The translations under genes were made by a program, and so were the position numbers. The notes beneath the pieces were generated by a model. That model saw only the letters and a program-made list of their open reading frames with translations. It did no database searches and was not told the DNA's origin. From Dromiciops gliroides (lineage: Eukaryota; Chordata; Mammalia; Microbiotheria; Microbiotheriidae), in NCBI RefSeq assembly GCF_019393635.1, contig NC_057867.1, forward strand, positions 67,955,492-68,019,491: a stretch of DNA of 64,000 nt, written 5' to 3'. Position 1 is the stretch's first letter, and each line of letters begins with the position of its first letter. Shown one piece after another: positions 1 to 10,930 of this stretch.

Positions 1-31
1 CCCCATTTTCCTTTCTCCTGTCCTTTGAGCT

Positions 32-116
32 CTAGGTGCCCAATTGTGTAGAGGTAAGAAATATGCTGTATTCTTGATTGGTATATTTCTTGCCTCTACC
101 AACTGAGCATCTTGGA
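32..116 (+). ncRNA. Hairpin H1, subfamily A pre-miRNA-like
   Basis: The 5' arm GTGCCCAATTGTGTAGAGG pairs with 3' arm CCTCTACCAACTGAGCATC; the upper stem AAGAAATATGC/GTATATTTCTT is almost perfect. The 3' arm change CTACCAACTG keeps pairing with CAATTGTGTAG, so the fold is intact. First unit in the window; the array probably continues to the left. Confidence 0.7.
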
Positions 117-436
117 CTTTGCTGCTGTCAGGAGGGAGTGGGGTCCCCACACGTGATCCCATCTACACGCTGCAGGCCACCAAGAGGTTAAGTGTCTAGC
201 CTCAGGTTACAGAGTGACTGACTGTGTGTCTGGCTGTCTGAGGCAGAACAGAGTATCAAAGAGTATGCACCTCCTAGGATCCTTTAGTGGTGGGATGTCT
301 ATGGAGACAATAATAACCAAGATCAGAGCATAACAGTCTGGAGGAAAGGATGCTAGAACATAGAACTTGGACTTCTGAATAGGAAGTATAAATGTCTGAA
401 GGAACCTTGGTGATCTGAGTGAGAAACGTGAGGCAA

Positions 437-612
437 GGGGGCAGCTAGGTGGCGCAGTGGATAGAGCACCGGCCCTGGATTCAGGAGGACCTAAGTTCAA
501 ATCCAGCCTCAGACACTTGACACTAGCTGTGTGACCCTGGGCAAGTCACTTAACCCTCATTGCCCCACCAAAAAAAAAAAAAAGAAGAAGAAGAAGAAGA
601 ACAAAAAAAGAA
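437..612 (+). mobile_element. Marsupial CORE-type SINE with A/GAA tail
   Basis: Full-length copy from GGGGGCAGCTAGGTGGCGCA through the conserved CTGTGTGACCCTGGGCAAG to an A-rich then GAA-repeat tail. Inserted in a spacer between hairpins H1 and H2. Confidence 0.9.
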
Positions 613-778
613 ACGCAGGGCAAGGACCGCAGGTCCTTAGGATGCCCTTGATGCTGACAAATGGCCTGAGGCTTGGGAACATTAACACTGGGGGTACCCT
701 GCCAATGGCCACCATCACTCTGAAGGTTGTGTTTCTGTTTATGTCATTGTACTTTTCTTTAACCCTCTTATTTGGCTT

Positions 779-864
779 CCAGTTGCCCACCTGTGTAGAG
801 GCAGGGAAATATGCCGTGTTTTCTCTTTCGGTAAATCCTTGCTTCTCACAGATGAGCATCGAGG
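779..864 (+). ncRNA. Hairpin H2, subfamily A
   Basis: 5' arm TTGCCCACCTGTGTAGAGG and 3' arm CTTCTCACAGATGAGCATCG; the CACCTGTG/CACAGATG stretch remains paired although both arms differ from the consensus. Loop TGCCGTGTTTTCTCTTTC. Confidence 0.7.
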
Positions 865-1206
865 ATTCATCTACTCTCCCTGCCTAAAAATGTTGTAAGG
901 TCCCTAGTCATGAACCCAGCCATACCCTGCATTCCACCCAGAAGTCAGGTTATTCTGACACATCAGAAACGAGTAGAGTCTAGAGGGAGACATGCCAGAC
1001 TGTTGAAGATGGGCTTCACAGGAAGGAAACTTGACACTAGATCTTATGGAGGGTACTGAGGAGGGGCCACGGTCTTCCTTAGGCTGCTGGGATTTGGTCT
1101 CAGGCCATCACTGGCCACCCTCAGTCTGAAGACAGGATTTCTGATCCTGTCATTGCGTTTAGCTTTTCTCTTTTCCCTCCTTTTTCTTTCTTTGATCCTC
1201 TAACCT

Positions 1207-1292
1207 CCAGGTGCCCGACTGTGTAGAAGTAGGAAATATGCTGTGTTCTCTCTTCCGGTAAATTTCTTGCCTCTCAGAGTTGAGCATCTAGG
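1207..1292 (+). ncRNA. Hairpin H3, subfamily A
   Basis: Near-consensus: CCAGGTGCCCGACTGTGTAG with CTCTCAGAGTTGAGCATCTA. One variant in the 3' arm (CAGAGTTG for CACAGTTG), shared with H5, indicates that H3 and H5 are close paralogues. Confidence 0.75.
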
Positions 1293-1785
1293 AATCCTCT
1301 ACTTCTCCCTTCCTTAGGAGAGAGTAGGGTCCCCAGCCCTGAGCCCATCTACCCTGCATGCTCCCCAGAGGCGCCATTTTTTAGTGCCAGGTCAGGTCAC
1401 ACAATGGCTACGTGTCTGTCTGAGGTAAGCCTTGGAGCCAGGTTTCCCATCCATTGAAGCATTTTTGTCTTAGCAAAGAAGCATTAAAACACAGAATGTT
1501 AGCCCGTGGGACATAGAACATCAGACAGGCACCTTAGAAGTCACGTCTGATAGGGTTCTTTAGTGTTGGAAATATTGTATAAAATGGCAGAATAACATGA
1601 AAAAACATCAGCGTCTGCAGCGGGGGAGTGACGACTTTGGGGTTGTCAGCTGTACATGTCTGAAGGAACCCTGGTGCTTGATCTGAATGGGGAGTCCAGG
1701 ACGGGTCACAGGTCTTCATTCGGAGGCCCTGGATGCTGCTCACGCCCTGGATGCCACCTTCTTCTGTTCTCCTGTTCTTTGACCT

Positions 1786-1870
1786 CCCGTTGCTTGACTG
1801 TGTAGAGGCAAGGAAATATCCCTGTTTTCTCTTCAGGTGAAACCTTTCCTCTCACAGTTGATCATCGAGG
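1786..1870 (+). ncRNA. Hairpin H4, subfamily A
   Basis: 5' arm GTTGCTTGACTGTGTAGAGG, 3' arm CCTCTCACAGTTGATCATCG. The stem is intact; the 3' GAGCATC has become GATCATC, which would change any mature product from that end. Confidence 0.65.
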
Positions 1871-2365
1871 AATATGCGACTGTTCCCTGCATCAGGAGGG
1901 CATGGAGGCCCCAGACCTGATACCGCCTGGCCCTGCAAGACACCAGGGGTCTGAGGTGCTAGCCCAAGGGGCTACCTCACATGGTGTCTCTCTTTGAAAC
2001 CAGGGTGTCCTGGTAGGAGCGGAAGAAGACAGAATATCAGAGAGGAGGCACCTTAGAACACCTTAGAATAGTAGACTCGAAGGGTTCCTTCGGTCCTATA
2101 AACAGAGATCGGGGAATATTGTAGTCTTGCACATGTAACTTGGGTTTGTTATATCAAGCGCATGTCTGAATGAAATGTGACGTGGACCTCCTATCTCCCA
2201 TTGGAAACCCTTGATGCTGTTTGGTGGTGTCAAGCTCTGCCACAGCCCAGCTGGGGTGCTCCTGTCACTGGCCACCGTCAGTCTGAAGGCAGGATTCTTG
2301 GTCTGTGTATCACTAGACTTGAGTTTCTCCCTTTGCTCCCTTGCCTTTCTCATGTTCTTTTGCCT

Positions 2366-2451
2366 CCAGGTGCTCGACTGTGTAGAAGTAGGAAATATGC
2401 CGTGTTCTCTCTTCCGGTAAATTTCTTGCCTCTCAGAGTTGAGCATCTAGG
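2366..2451 (+). ncRNA. Hairpin H5, subfamily A
   Basis: CCAGGTGCTCGACTGTGTAG pairs with CTCTCAGAGTTGAGCATCTA, and GGAAATATGCC pairs with GGTAAATTTCTT. The pairing CTCGACT/AGTTGAG uses a G-U wobble that exists only on the + strand. Loop and arms almost identical to H3. Confidence 0.75.
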
Positions 2452-2594
2452 AATCCTCTACTGCCCCCCACCCTTAGGAGAGAGTAGGGTCCCCATCCCT
2501 GAGCCCACCCATCCTGCATGCCCCCCCCCGTGCCATTTTCTAAATGTCATTGGACTTAACTTTTCCCCTCTTCCTTTCTCCTCTTCTTTGTCCT

Positions 2595-2679
2595 CCAGGT
2601 GCTCCACCATGTAGAGGCGGGAAAATATGCCGTGTTCTCACTCTAGGTAAATCCTTTCCTCTCACACCCTTTCATCTCT
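2595..2679 (+). ncRNA. Hairpin H6, subfamily A, 3' arm diverged
   Basis: The 5' arm (CCAGGTGCTCCACCATGTAG) and upper stem are recognisable. The lower 3' arm reads CTCACACCCTTTCATCTC instead of CTCACAGTTGAGCATC, so only the upper part and the base still pair. It lies only about 145 bp after H5, the shortest spacing in the array. Possibly decaying. Confidence 0.45.
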
Positions 2680-3231
2680 TCTCCCTTCTGTCAGGAGGGA
2701 GTGGGTCCCCAGACTATGTTCTATGCCACCGGGAAGTTTCCAGCCCAGGGTCACACCATAACTCTGTGTCTATTTGGGGCAGGACATGTAGCCAGTTTCC
2801 CATCTGCTGAAGCTTGTGGACTTTCTTAAAGGCCATGAATTAGAAGATAGTATGTTAGACCATGAGAATGCAAGGTTTCAGGCCACACCTCTGAACGCTT
2901 TGGGATGTCAAATCAGTTAGAGTTCTTTGGTGCATAATAACAGATGAGAAAAGGGCGCGTTCTGGACAGATGGATGCTAGTAGGGGAAGTGAAATTTCAT
3001 AGCAATTGCATGAAAGAACCTTAGTTCTAGGTTTGAGTGAGGATTCTTGGGGCAGGGGCCACAGGTCTCCCCTTGGAGGTCCTTAATGTGGGTCCCTGGC
3101 TCCAAGCTGTGAAGCAGTGTACTCTGACCACTGGGTCCTCTCAGTCCAGGGACAGGATTCCCAGTCCTAGTATTGGGGATGGCTTCCCCTTGTTCTTCTT
3201 CTTTCTCTTATTCTTTGACCTCTAGGTGCCT

Positions 3232-3306
3232 AACTATGGAGAGGACAGAAGGATGCCAAGTTCCCTCTCTCAGTAACTTTCTTGCTTCCCACGATCGGAC
3301 ATCGAG
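3232..3306 (+). ncRNA. Hairpin H7, subfamily A, short and degraded
   Basis: CTAGGTGCCTAACTATGGAG aligns with the 5' arm and CTTGCTTCCCACGATCGGAC with the 3' arm. Several mismatches in the middle of the stem make processing doubtful. Confidence 0.4.
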
Positions 3307-3628
3307 GACTCTGTGTGGGGCCTCCAGACCTGAGTCCGCCTACACCCAGAGGTGAAATGTCAAGATCACACATTGTCTATGTGTCTTTCTGAGGCAAGAA
3401 CTGGTTCCTCCGTTTTCGATGCATTGTGAAATCCTGTCTTTCTGAAGGTATGTGCTGCTAGAATAGAACACCTGAGAATGTTGGGTTCCTTTAGCCCTGG
3501 ACTGTCATGGTCTGTGAAACTGCATGACCAGGCTCCTCCATCCACTGGACACCATCATTCTGGAGGTAGTATTTCTGATCCGATTACTAATCTTGGGTCA
3601 CCTTTTCCTTCCTCTAGTTGTTTAACCT

Positions 3629-3709
3629 CCAGGTGCCTGACAGGGCAGAGTTAGGAAAAATACTGTCTTCTTTTGGATGATTTCTTGCCTCTCTCTGTTG
3701 TGCATCTGG
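3629..3709 (+). ncRNA. Hairpin H8, subfamily A, variant
   Basis: 5' arm CCAGGTGCCTGACAGGGCAG and 3' arm CCTCTCTCTGTTGTGCATCT: CTGACAGGG faces CTCTGTTG, so the 3' change partly compensates for the 5' change. The stem is plausible but weaker than consensus. Confidence 0.5.
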
Positions 3710-4184
3710 GACTCTGGGACTGTCCCCTGCTGTAGGAGAGGATGTGGTAACACAGTAACCCTGGCTCTGTCTGAGGCAGGCCTTGAAGCCATGGTTTCCC
3801 ATCCAGGGAGGCCTGAGGTATTTCTGAAGGAGTGTTAGAAGATGGAATGTTATATTGGGAGAACACAGAGTTCAGACAAGAGGTACCTCCTATCACACCA
3901 TAGTCTTCAGTTTATGTCCTTTAAGTCCTGGAATGTCATTGTCTGAAGAGACATAATAACAGAGATCAGGGAATATTAGATTCTAGAAGGAGCAATTTTA
4001 GGAGATGGAACATAAGTCCAAATGTCTAATAAACCCCTGGTGTTAGATAGATATGCATGGAGAGCCCAAGGAGGAACCACAAGTCTCCTTTAGGAGATCT
4101 GTAATGCTCATTACCAGCCTCGGGCTGTGCAACAACACTAGGGGTAGCCCTGTCACTGGCTGCCATCAGTCCAAAGGCAAGATT

Positions 4185-4430
4185 GTTTGCCCTTTGTCTT
4201 TGACAGGGACCAGTGAGATCACAGGCTAATGGCTTGACTTTCACCTCTATTGGTTTTAAGTGAGGCAGAGCTGCACAAAATGTCAGCCTCGCTCTCTCTT
4301 CCAGAGTCATCTAAGTCCACTGGCAGGACATGCAGCAGATGACTTTGGCTTCTTTGATGTCTTGACCAAGTTCTAAGCATTCCACAGAGCTTGCTTTAGC
4401 CACCATGACTGGTGGAACAAATTGTTCTCA
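4185..4430 (-). mobile_element. Marsupial tRNA/RTE-type SINE (minus strand), diverged
   Basis: The blocks TTTTAAGTGAGGCAGAGCTG, TCTCTCTTCCAGAGTCATCT and AGTCCACTGGCAGGACATG match the same SINE type seen at 63,480-63,650. It replaces part of the spacer between H8 and H9. Confidence 0.55.
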
Positions 4431-4492
4431 TCTACCCATCCCGTTGGGGAAAGTCTTTACTGGTTTGAGATCTGTCAGTTCCCTTCAACCTG

Positions 4493-4513
4493 TTTTTTTT
4501 TTTTTTTTTTTTA
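4493..4513. repeat. Poly(T) tract
   Basis: About 20 consecutive T just before CTGGGGTCTGGCTG; probably the tail of a minus-strand retroelement fragment that I cannot assign. Confidence 0.5.
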
Positions 4514-4744
4514 CTGGGGTCTGGCTGCTGTGCATTCTGTAGCTTCTTGGAGCCACAGGTGAGAGTTGGGGGACAGGCGGACACCAAATTTGAATGAGAA
4601 GCCTTGAAAAGAGTTCAGCGAGCCCTCCCACAAGAGGTGCTAGGCCTTCCTGAACACCCCATAATCCCCGAGGCAAGATCACTGGCATTACTGGACATAG
4701 GGTTCTACCTTTGACTCCTTTTTCTTTCTCCTGTTCTTTGACCT

Positions 4745-4828
4745 CCAGGTGCCCGACTGTGTAGAGGCGAGAAAATTACTGTGTCCTGTGTTGGTAAATT
4801 TCTTGCCTTTCACAATTGAGCATCTAGG
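4745..4828 (+). ncRNA. Hairpin H9, subfamily A
   Basis: CCAGGTGCCCGACTGTGTAG with TTTCACAATTGAGCATCTAG; upper stem GAGAAAATTACTG with TTGGTAAATTTCTTGCC. First of four very similar units (H9-H12) sharing the CACAATTGAGC or CACAGTTGAGC 3' arm and a TGTGTTGG loop. Confidence 0.75.
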
Positions 4829-5451
4829 ACTCTGCTACTGTCCCTGGGCATGGGCTTAGGCGTGCTTCACACCACACACACATTCTCTTCCTCTCACTGT
4901 CTAACTTTTTTGTTAGTGTCTTTGAGAGTCAAACTGGACCATTTAAGAAGTTAATTTAGTAGTTTAGGGTCACACAGTGACCCTGAGTCTGTCAGAAGCA
5001 GATCTTGAAGCTAGGGTTTCCCATCTAGGGAGGCCTATGACCTTTGGTCTGAAGGAGCGTTAGAAAATAGAATGTTAGATTGTGAGAATACAGTGTCAGA
5101 TGAGGAGCATCTTAGATCACTTCGTAATGTTCAGTCTGATAGGGTCTTTTAAGTTCTGGAATGTCATTGTCTGGTGAGACAAAATAACAGAGTAGAGTAT
5201 ATTGGAGTGTACATGGAGGGATGCTAGAACTTGGAATGTGCCTTATAGTAAGTACAAATGTCTGAAGGAATCCTGGTGCTAGATCAGCATGGTGAGACTA
5301 GGGCAGGAACCACACATTTCCCTGAGGAGGTCTTTGATGTTCATTATCAGCTGTGCAACAGCAACACTAGGGGTAGCCCCGGCACTGGACCCCTTATTGG
5401 ACATGGGGTTCTACCTTTGTCCACTTTTTCTTTTTTCCCTTTCTTGGACCT

Positions 5452-5535
5452 CCAGGTGCCCCACTGTGTAGAGGTGAGAAAGATGCCATGTTATGTGTTG
5501 GTAAATTTCTTGCCTTTCACAATTGAGCATCTTGG
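5452..5535 (+). ncRNA. Hairpin H10, subfamily A
   Basis: CCAGGTGCCCCACTGTGTAG with TTTCACAATTGAGCATCTTG. Member of the local H9-H12 tandem expansion. Confidence 0.72.
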
Positions 5536-5618
5536 ACTCTGCTCCTGTCCCCCTGCTGAAGGAGGGAATATGGACCCTAGACTTGGGCCTTGGGCCTAAG
5601 TGTGTGCCCCGCATCCCC

Positions 5619-5619
<1 letters not shown>

Positions 5620-5687
<68 letters not shown>
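5620..5687. repeat. (AC)n microsatellite
   Basis: About 34 AC dinucleotides in the spacer directly after H10. A short interrupted version occurs at the equivalent place after H11 (around 5,965), so the repeat expanded within one copy of the tandem unit. Confidence 0.95.
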
Positions 5688-5688
<1 letters not shown>

Positions 5689-5806
5689 TCTCCTTCTTTC
5701 CTGTTCCTTGTTAATGCCTTTGAGAGTCAACTGGACCATTTGAGAAGTTAACTAGTGCATGGGGTTCCACATTTGTGTCCTTTTTCTTTCTCCTGTTCTT
5801 TGACCT

Positions 5807-5890
5807 CCAGGTGCCCGACTGTGTAGAGGTGAGAAAATTACTGTGTTGTGTGTTGGTAAATTTCTTGCCTTTCACAATTGAGCATCTTGG
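5807..5890 (+). ncRNA. Hairpin H11, subfamily A
   Basis: CCAGGTGCCCGACTGTGTAG with TTTCACAATTGAGCATCTTG. Unit start to unit start with H12 is 288 bp and the two whole units are almost identical, so this is a young tandem duplication. Confidence 0.77.
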
Positions 5891-6094
5891 ACTCTGCTCC
5901 TGTCCCCCTGCTGCAGGAGGGAATATGGACTCTAGGCTTGGGCCTAAGTGCACTCCCTCCCCACCCACACACACATTCTCCTTCTCTCCTGTTCCTTGTT
6001 AGTGTCTTTGAGAGTCAACTGGACCATTTGAGAAGTTAACTAGTGCATGGGGTTCCACATTTGTGCCCTTTTTCTTTTTCCTGTTCTTTTACCT

Positions 6095-6178
6095 CCAGGT
6101 GCCTGACTGTGTAGAGGTGAGAAAATTACTGTGTTATGTGTTGGTAAATTTCTTGCCTTTCACAGTTGAGCATCTTGG
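6095..6178 (+). ncRNA. Hairpin H12, subfamily A
   Basis: CCAGGTGCCTGACTGTGTAG with TTTCACAGTTGAGCATCTTG. Differs from H11 at a few bases; all stem changes preserve pairing or wobble. Confidence 0.77.
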
Positions 6179-6744
6179 ACTCTGCTACTGTCCCCTAGCT
6201 CCAGAGGGATTAGGGAACATAGGTCTATGTCTAGATGCTCCATCAACACACATGTACACCTTGTCCCCTTGGTTGTGTCTTTGAAAGTGAACTGGACTGT
6301 TTGAGACATAAATTAATACAAGGTCACACAGTGATTGTGTCTGTGACAGAATTTGGAGACTAGGTTTCCAATGCAGTGAGGAATATGATCGTTCTGAAGT
6401 AGCATTAGAATCTAGACCATGAGATCAGTGTAAGGCAGGAAGCATCTTTGAATATCTTAAAACATTAGATCTCATTAGTGTCCTTTATGCTTGAAATGTC
6501 ATTGTCTGAAGAGATGCAATAAGGAATCTGTAGGGATGCTAGAACTTGGAACTTGGGCCAGGGCTTGAAGGAACTTGCCCATTGGTCTTCCTCAGGAGGC
6601 CTTGATGCTGGTTAGGGGCTGAGCCAGTGGATGTGCAAGAGCAACAATCAGGGTACCCTCATTGTCAGTCTGGAGGCAGGATTTCTGGCCTCATCATTGG
6701 CCATTGGTTTCTTCCTTTTCTTCATTTTTCCTCTCTATTAACCT

Positions 6745-6834
6745 CCAGGTGCCCAACTGTGTAGAGACAAGAAAAATGCCGTGTTCTCTCTCTCTCTCGG
6801 TAAATTGCTTGCCTCTCACAATTGAGCACCTAGG
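6745..6834 (+). ncRNA. Hairpin H13, subfamily A
   Basis: CCAGGTGCCCAACTGTGTAG with CCTCTCACAATTGAGCACCT. The 5' CAACTG change is on the wobble position and becomes A-T with CAATTG. The loop is slightly lengthened by a CT run. Confidence 0.72.
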
Positions 6835-7262
6835 GTACTACGACTGTCCCTCGTCAGGAGAGAGTGGAGTCCCTAGACCTGAGCCCACCTTCCCCCTGCA
6901 TGTCACCAAGAGGTTATGTTTCTAGTGCAGGGAAGTGAGGGATTTCATGTCTCCTGAGACATCCGGTCTTTCTGAAAGAGCACTAGGACGTAAGAACACA
7001 AGCACCAGAGAGGAGGGAGGCAGCTTAGAAAATACTAGAATATTACAATGTCATTGTCTAAGAAGACACAATAACAGATCAAAGAACATCAGAGTCTGGA
7101 ATGAGGGATGCCACAACATGGAATTTGGACTTGGAATCATGGCAGATTTCTGAAGCAGCCCTGGGGCTAGATCACTGGCCACCAGCAGTCTGCAGGCAGC
7201 CTTTCTTGGCTGGCTCATTGCTAAACTTGGGCCTTCTGGTCTTCTCCATTTTCCTCCGACCT

Positions 7263-7346
7263 CCAGGTGCCCAAATGTGCAGCAACAGGAAAGGTGCCGT
7301 GTCTTATCTGGGTAAATTTCTTGCCGCTCACAATTGGGTAGCTAGG
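7263..7346 (+). ncRNA. Hairpin H14, subfamily A, variant
   Basis: CCAGGTGCCCAAATGTGCAG with CGCTCACAATTGGGTAGCTA. The 5' arm has TGTGCAGCAACAGG in place of TGTGTAGAGGCAGG; the middle of the stem is weakened. Probably a decaying copy. Confidence 0.45.
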
Positions 7347-7409
7347 CCTCTACTGCTGTTCCCTGTCTAGGAGAGAGTAAGGATCTTAGGGGTAAGTGTA
7401 GGTACACTG

Positions 7410-7437
7410 CCCCGCCCCCCCCCCCCCCCCCCGCCCC
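7410..7437. repeat. Poly(C) tract
   Basis: A C-only run of more than 20 bases interrupted by single G, in the spacer just after H14. Confidence 0.9.
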
Positions 7438-7482
7438 ATAGTCAGATCTGCATCTGAGCACAAAGAAAAATAGATGCATGTT

Positions 7483-7521
<39 letters not shown>
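7483..7521. repeat. (CA)n microsatellite
   Basis: About 19 CA dinucleotides in the H14-H15 spacer, at the same relative place as the AC tracts after H10, H11 and H18. Confidence 0.95.
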
Positions 7522-7526
<5 letters not shown>

Positions 7527-8077
7527 CTTGTTTCTTTTTTTGAGGGTCAATGATGCCACTTGAGAAGTTAATTAACAAATACAAGGTCATACTAGGTGTA
7601 TGTCTGTCTGACAGGACTTAGAGCCAGCTTTTCCTCTGTGGGGAAGCATATTGTATTTTTTACTGAACATTAGAAGGTAGAAGTTAGACTACAAGAAAAC
7701 TGTCACATAGGGAATACCTCGGATTACCTTAAAATGTCAGATCTGATAGGGTCCCTCAGTCCTGGAATGGCCCTGTCTGAGGAGATGTAATAACAGAGAT
7801 CAGAGAAAATCAGAGTCTGGAGAGAGGGATGCTAGAACGTGAAATTGGGCTTATATCAAGTGCATGTCTGAAGGAACCCTGGTGCTAGATCTGAGTCTGG
7901 AGTCTAGGACATGTACTGCTCTTGTTCCTTGGGAAGCCCTTGGTGCTGGTGAGTGACCTGAGGCTACACATGAGCGCTGTCAGGGGTACCAATACCACTA
8001 GCCACCCTCACTCTGAAGACAGGGTTTTTGGCTGCATCATTGAATTTAGGATTTCATTTTCTCTTGTTCTTTGATTT

Positions 8078-8218
8078 CCAGGTGCTCGATTATGTGGAGG
8101 TAAGGAATGCTATGTTTTATTTCTATTGCGCGCGCTCTCATGCTCTCGCTCTCTCTCTCCCCGTCTCTCTCGTGTGCGCTCACGGTAAATCCTTGTCTCT
8201 CACAGTTGAGCATCTAGG
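8078..8218 (+). ncRNA. Hairpin H15, subfamily A with greatly enlarged loop
   Basis: 5' arm CCAGGTGCTCGATTATGTGG and 3' arm TGTCTCTCACAGTTGAGCAT still pair, but the loop has grown from about 12 to about 70 nt through a CT/CG-rich microsatellite (8,128-8,183). The hairpin is 141 nt instead of 84, so Drosha could still measure the base but the terminal loop is unlike its siblings. Confidence 0.55.
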
Positions 8219-8755
8219 ATTGTACTGCTCTTCCCTGCATTAGGAGGGACCTGAGCCCACCCTGCATGCCACCAAGACATTAGGTTTCTATCCTATGGTT
8301 GATCACATGTGACTCTTATCCCTATGTGAGTCAGGCCTTGAAGTTGAAATAGAGGTTTCCCCTTCACTGAGTCACATTGTCTTTCTGAAGGAGCATTAGA
8401 CCATGGGTTGTTAAATCATGAAAAGAGAGCATTAGACAGGAAGCACACATGGAAACAGATTGGAGATTATCAGAGTCTGGAGGGACAGATGCAGGAACAT
8501 GGGATTTGAAAAGCTTCAACCACGTATATGTCTGAAGGAAAGCTGGTGCTCTTTCTGAATGGGGGTGTCCAGGGCACAGGGTGTTACACAGGTCTTCCTC
8601 AGGAGGACCTTGATGCTGGTTAGTGTCCTCAAGCTAAGAAACATCAGTACAAGGATACTGCCCTCACTGACCATGAACCATCTGACAATATTCTTGGTCC
8701 TGTCACTGAGCTTGGGCTTCCTTCTCTTCTCCCTTCTTCTCTTATTCTTTGAACT

Positions 8756-8839
8756 CTGGGTGCTTAGTTGTGTAGAGGCAGGAAATTTACTGTATTCTCT
8801 CTTGGTAAATTTCTTGTCTCTCACAACTGAGCATCTACG
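8756..8839 (+). ncRNA. Hairpin H16, subfamily A
   Basis: CTGGGTGCTTAGTTGTGTAG with GTCTCTCACAACTGAGCATC: both arms changed together at the centre (TTAGTTGTG/CACAACTGAG), a clean compensatory pair relative to the GACTGTG/CACAGTTG consensus. Confidence 0.72.
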
Positions 8840-9497
8840 ACGTTGTTGCTGTCTCCTGCCCACCTTAGGGGTGAGCCTGGGTGTGGCACCCTATCCCCAC
8901 CCTCAGTGACATCCACGTGTGCGTACCCACAGGTAGGCACTCAAATGCCTTCCCCTTCTGTGTTGGTATTTTTAAAGGTAATTTACTAGCGCAGGGTTAT
9001 ACACTGGCTAAATGTCTGTCTGAGGTGGGCCTTGAGACCAGGGTTTGCCATCCAGGGAGGCCTCTAGTCTTTCTGAAGAAACATTAGAAGAGAGAATGTT
9101 ATACCATGAAAACACACAATGTCAGGAGGCCCCATTGGGATACCTTAGAATCTTAGATCTGTTATAGCCCCTTAATCCTAGAATGCCATTGTCCCAGGCA
9201 ACATAATAACAGAGACTAGACAATTATCAGAGTCTGGAGGGGAGGGGTGGTAGAACACACGATCTGTAATGGAAGTACATTTCTGCAGGAACCCCGGTGC
9301 TACATCTGAGTGGAGCATCCAAAGAGCCACAGGTGTGTTCCTCAGGAGGCCCTTGATGCTGAGAGGAGGTGGGGTACAAGCCCCACACTGGGGGTACTGT
9401 CAGTGTAGATTGCTGGTCTCTCCATTGGATTTCACTTTACCCTTTTTCATTTCTCCTTTTTTGTTTGTTTTTTGTTTGATTTTGGGGTTTTTTTCTT

Positions 9498-9583
9498 CCA
9501 GTTGCCCGACTGTGTAGAGGTAGGGAAATATGCCGTGTTTTCTCTCCAGGTAAATCCTGACCTCTCACAGTTGAGCATCTAGG
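9498..9583 (+). ncRNA. Hairpin H17, subfamily A
   Basis: CCAGTTGCCCGACTGTGTAG with CCTCTCACAGTTGAGCATCT; consensus-like stem. Preceded by a T-rich stretch in place of the usual polypyrimidine leader. Confidence 0.75.
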
Positions 9584-10156
9584 ACTCTGCGACTGTCCCC
9601 TGTGTCAGGAGGGAGTAGGGCCCCTAGACCTGAACCTTCCTATGCCCTGCAGGACACAAGAAGCTTGTTTCTAGTGCAGTGACTTTATAGCTGTCTGAGG
9701 CCAGCCTTGAAGCCAGGGCTGCCCATCAGTGGAGGCCCATGGTCTTTGTGAAAGAACGTTAGAAGATGGAATGTTAGATTGGGAGAACAAAGTGTCAGAG
9801 AGGAGGCATCTTAGGACTTGTAAGAAAGTTCCATCCAAAAGCCCTAGGATGTCATCGGCTGAAGAGACATAGTGACATGTTAGAGAATATAAGAGCCTGG
9901 AGGGGAGGGATGGTAGAACATGGACCTGCGCCAAATAGTAAGTGCAAGTGTCTGAAGGAACTCTGGCATGGGGTCTGAGTGGCATGTCCCTGAGAGGACC
10001 CATGGGCCTTCCTTTGGAGGTCCTTGGTGTGAGTTAGTGGCCTTAGGATAGGCCACAGCAGCACTGCACTCACCCCCATCACTGACCACTGTCTGGAAGC
10101 AGGATCTTTGGGACCATCAATGGACCTCGCTTTCCTCTTTTTCTTGTCCTTTACCT

Positions 10157-10240
10157 CCAGGTGCCCGACTGTGTAGAGGCATGAAAGGTGCTGTATTCTC
10201 TCTCAGTAAATTTCTTGCCTCTCTCCGCTGAGCATCTAGG
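10157..10240 (+). ncRNA. Hairpin H18, subfamily A
   Basis: CCAGGTGCCCGACTGTGTAG with GCCTCTCTCCGCTGAGCATC. The 3' arm CTCCGCTGAG pairs less well with GACTGTG than the consensus does. Confidence 0.6.
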
Positions 10241-10309
10241 ACTTAGCTACTGTCCCCTGCATCAGGAGGGAGCAGGGACCCTAGGCCTTAAACCTAGTTA
10301 TACCCCACA

Positions 10310-10381
10310 TGCACACATGCGCTCGCGCGTGCGCACACTCACACACTCACACACACACACACACACACACACGCATGTGCA
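10310..10381. repeat. Compound CG/CA microsatellite
   Basis: CGCTCGCGCGTGCGCACACT followed by CA repeats, an alternating purine-pyrimidine tract able to adopt Z-DNA. It sits in the spacer after H18. Confidence 0.85.
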
Positions 10382-10846
10382 CTCCTGCAGTCACATCCAC
10401 CATGATTTTTCTTTGTTAGAAACTTTGAAAATCACCTGGGCCATTGGAGAAGTTAATCAACTAACATGAGGTCCCACAGTCATTCTTTATCTATCTGAGT
10501 CAGGAGTTGGAGTCGGCGTCTCCTGTCTACTGAGGTGGATTGTTTTTCTGAAGGATCATTAGAAGATAGAATGTTAAACCTTGAGAACACAATGTCCCAA
10601 GAGAAGAAGGCGTTCGAATGTTAGAGCTATCAAGTCCTTTAGTCTTCAAATATCAGAATGTGGATGGAGGGGATCCAGGACATGGGACTTGGGTTCATAG
10701 TAAGTGCATGTCTAAGGAAACCCAAGTGCTGGGGCTGAGTGGGGAGTACAGGGCAGGGGCCTCAGGTCTCCCTCAGGTGGCTTTTGATGCTTGTAACAGC
10801 CGGTCACTGGCCACCTTTATTCTGAAAGCAACAGATCTGTTTCCCT

Positions 10847-10930
10847 CCAGGTGCCTGGCTGTGTAGAAGCAGGAACATATGCCGTATTTTCTCTTGGTAA
10901 ATCCTTGCTTCTCACAGTTGAGCATCTAGG
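10847..10930 (+). ncRNA. Hairpin H19, subfamily A
   Basis: CCAGGTGCCTGGCTGTGTAG with CTTCTCACAGTTGAGCATCT; strong stem with AGAAGCAGGAAC facing ATCCTTGCTTCT, where both arms carry matched A-T in place of G-C. Confidence 0.72.

Noticed and set aside
5258-6284. Recurring peptide such as VPDCVEVRKLLCYVLVNFLPFT in several ORFs (also at 779-890, 2,177-2,614, 6,662-6,925 and 18,050-18,158)
   Set aside because: It is the translation of the repeated RNA hairpin. The frame changes between units and stops are frequent, so there is no conserved protein.
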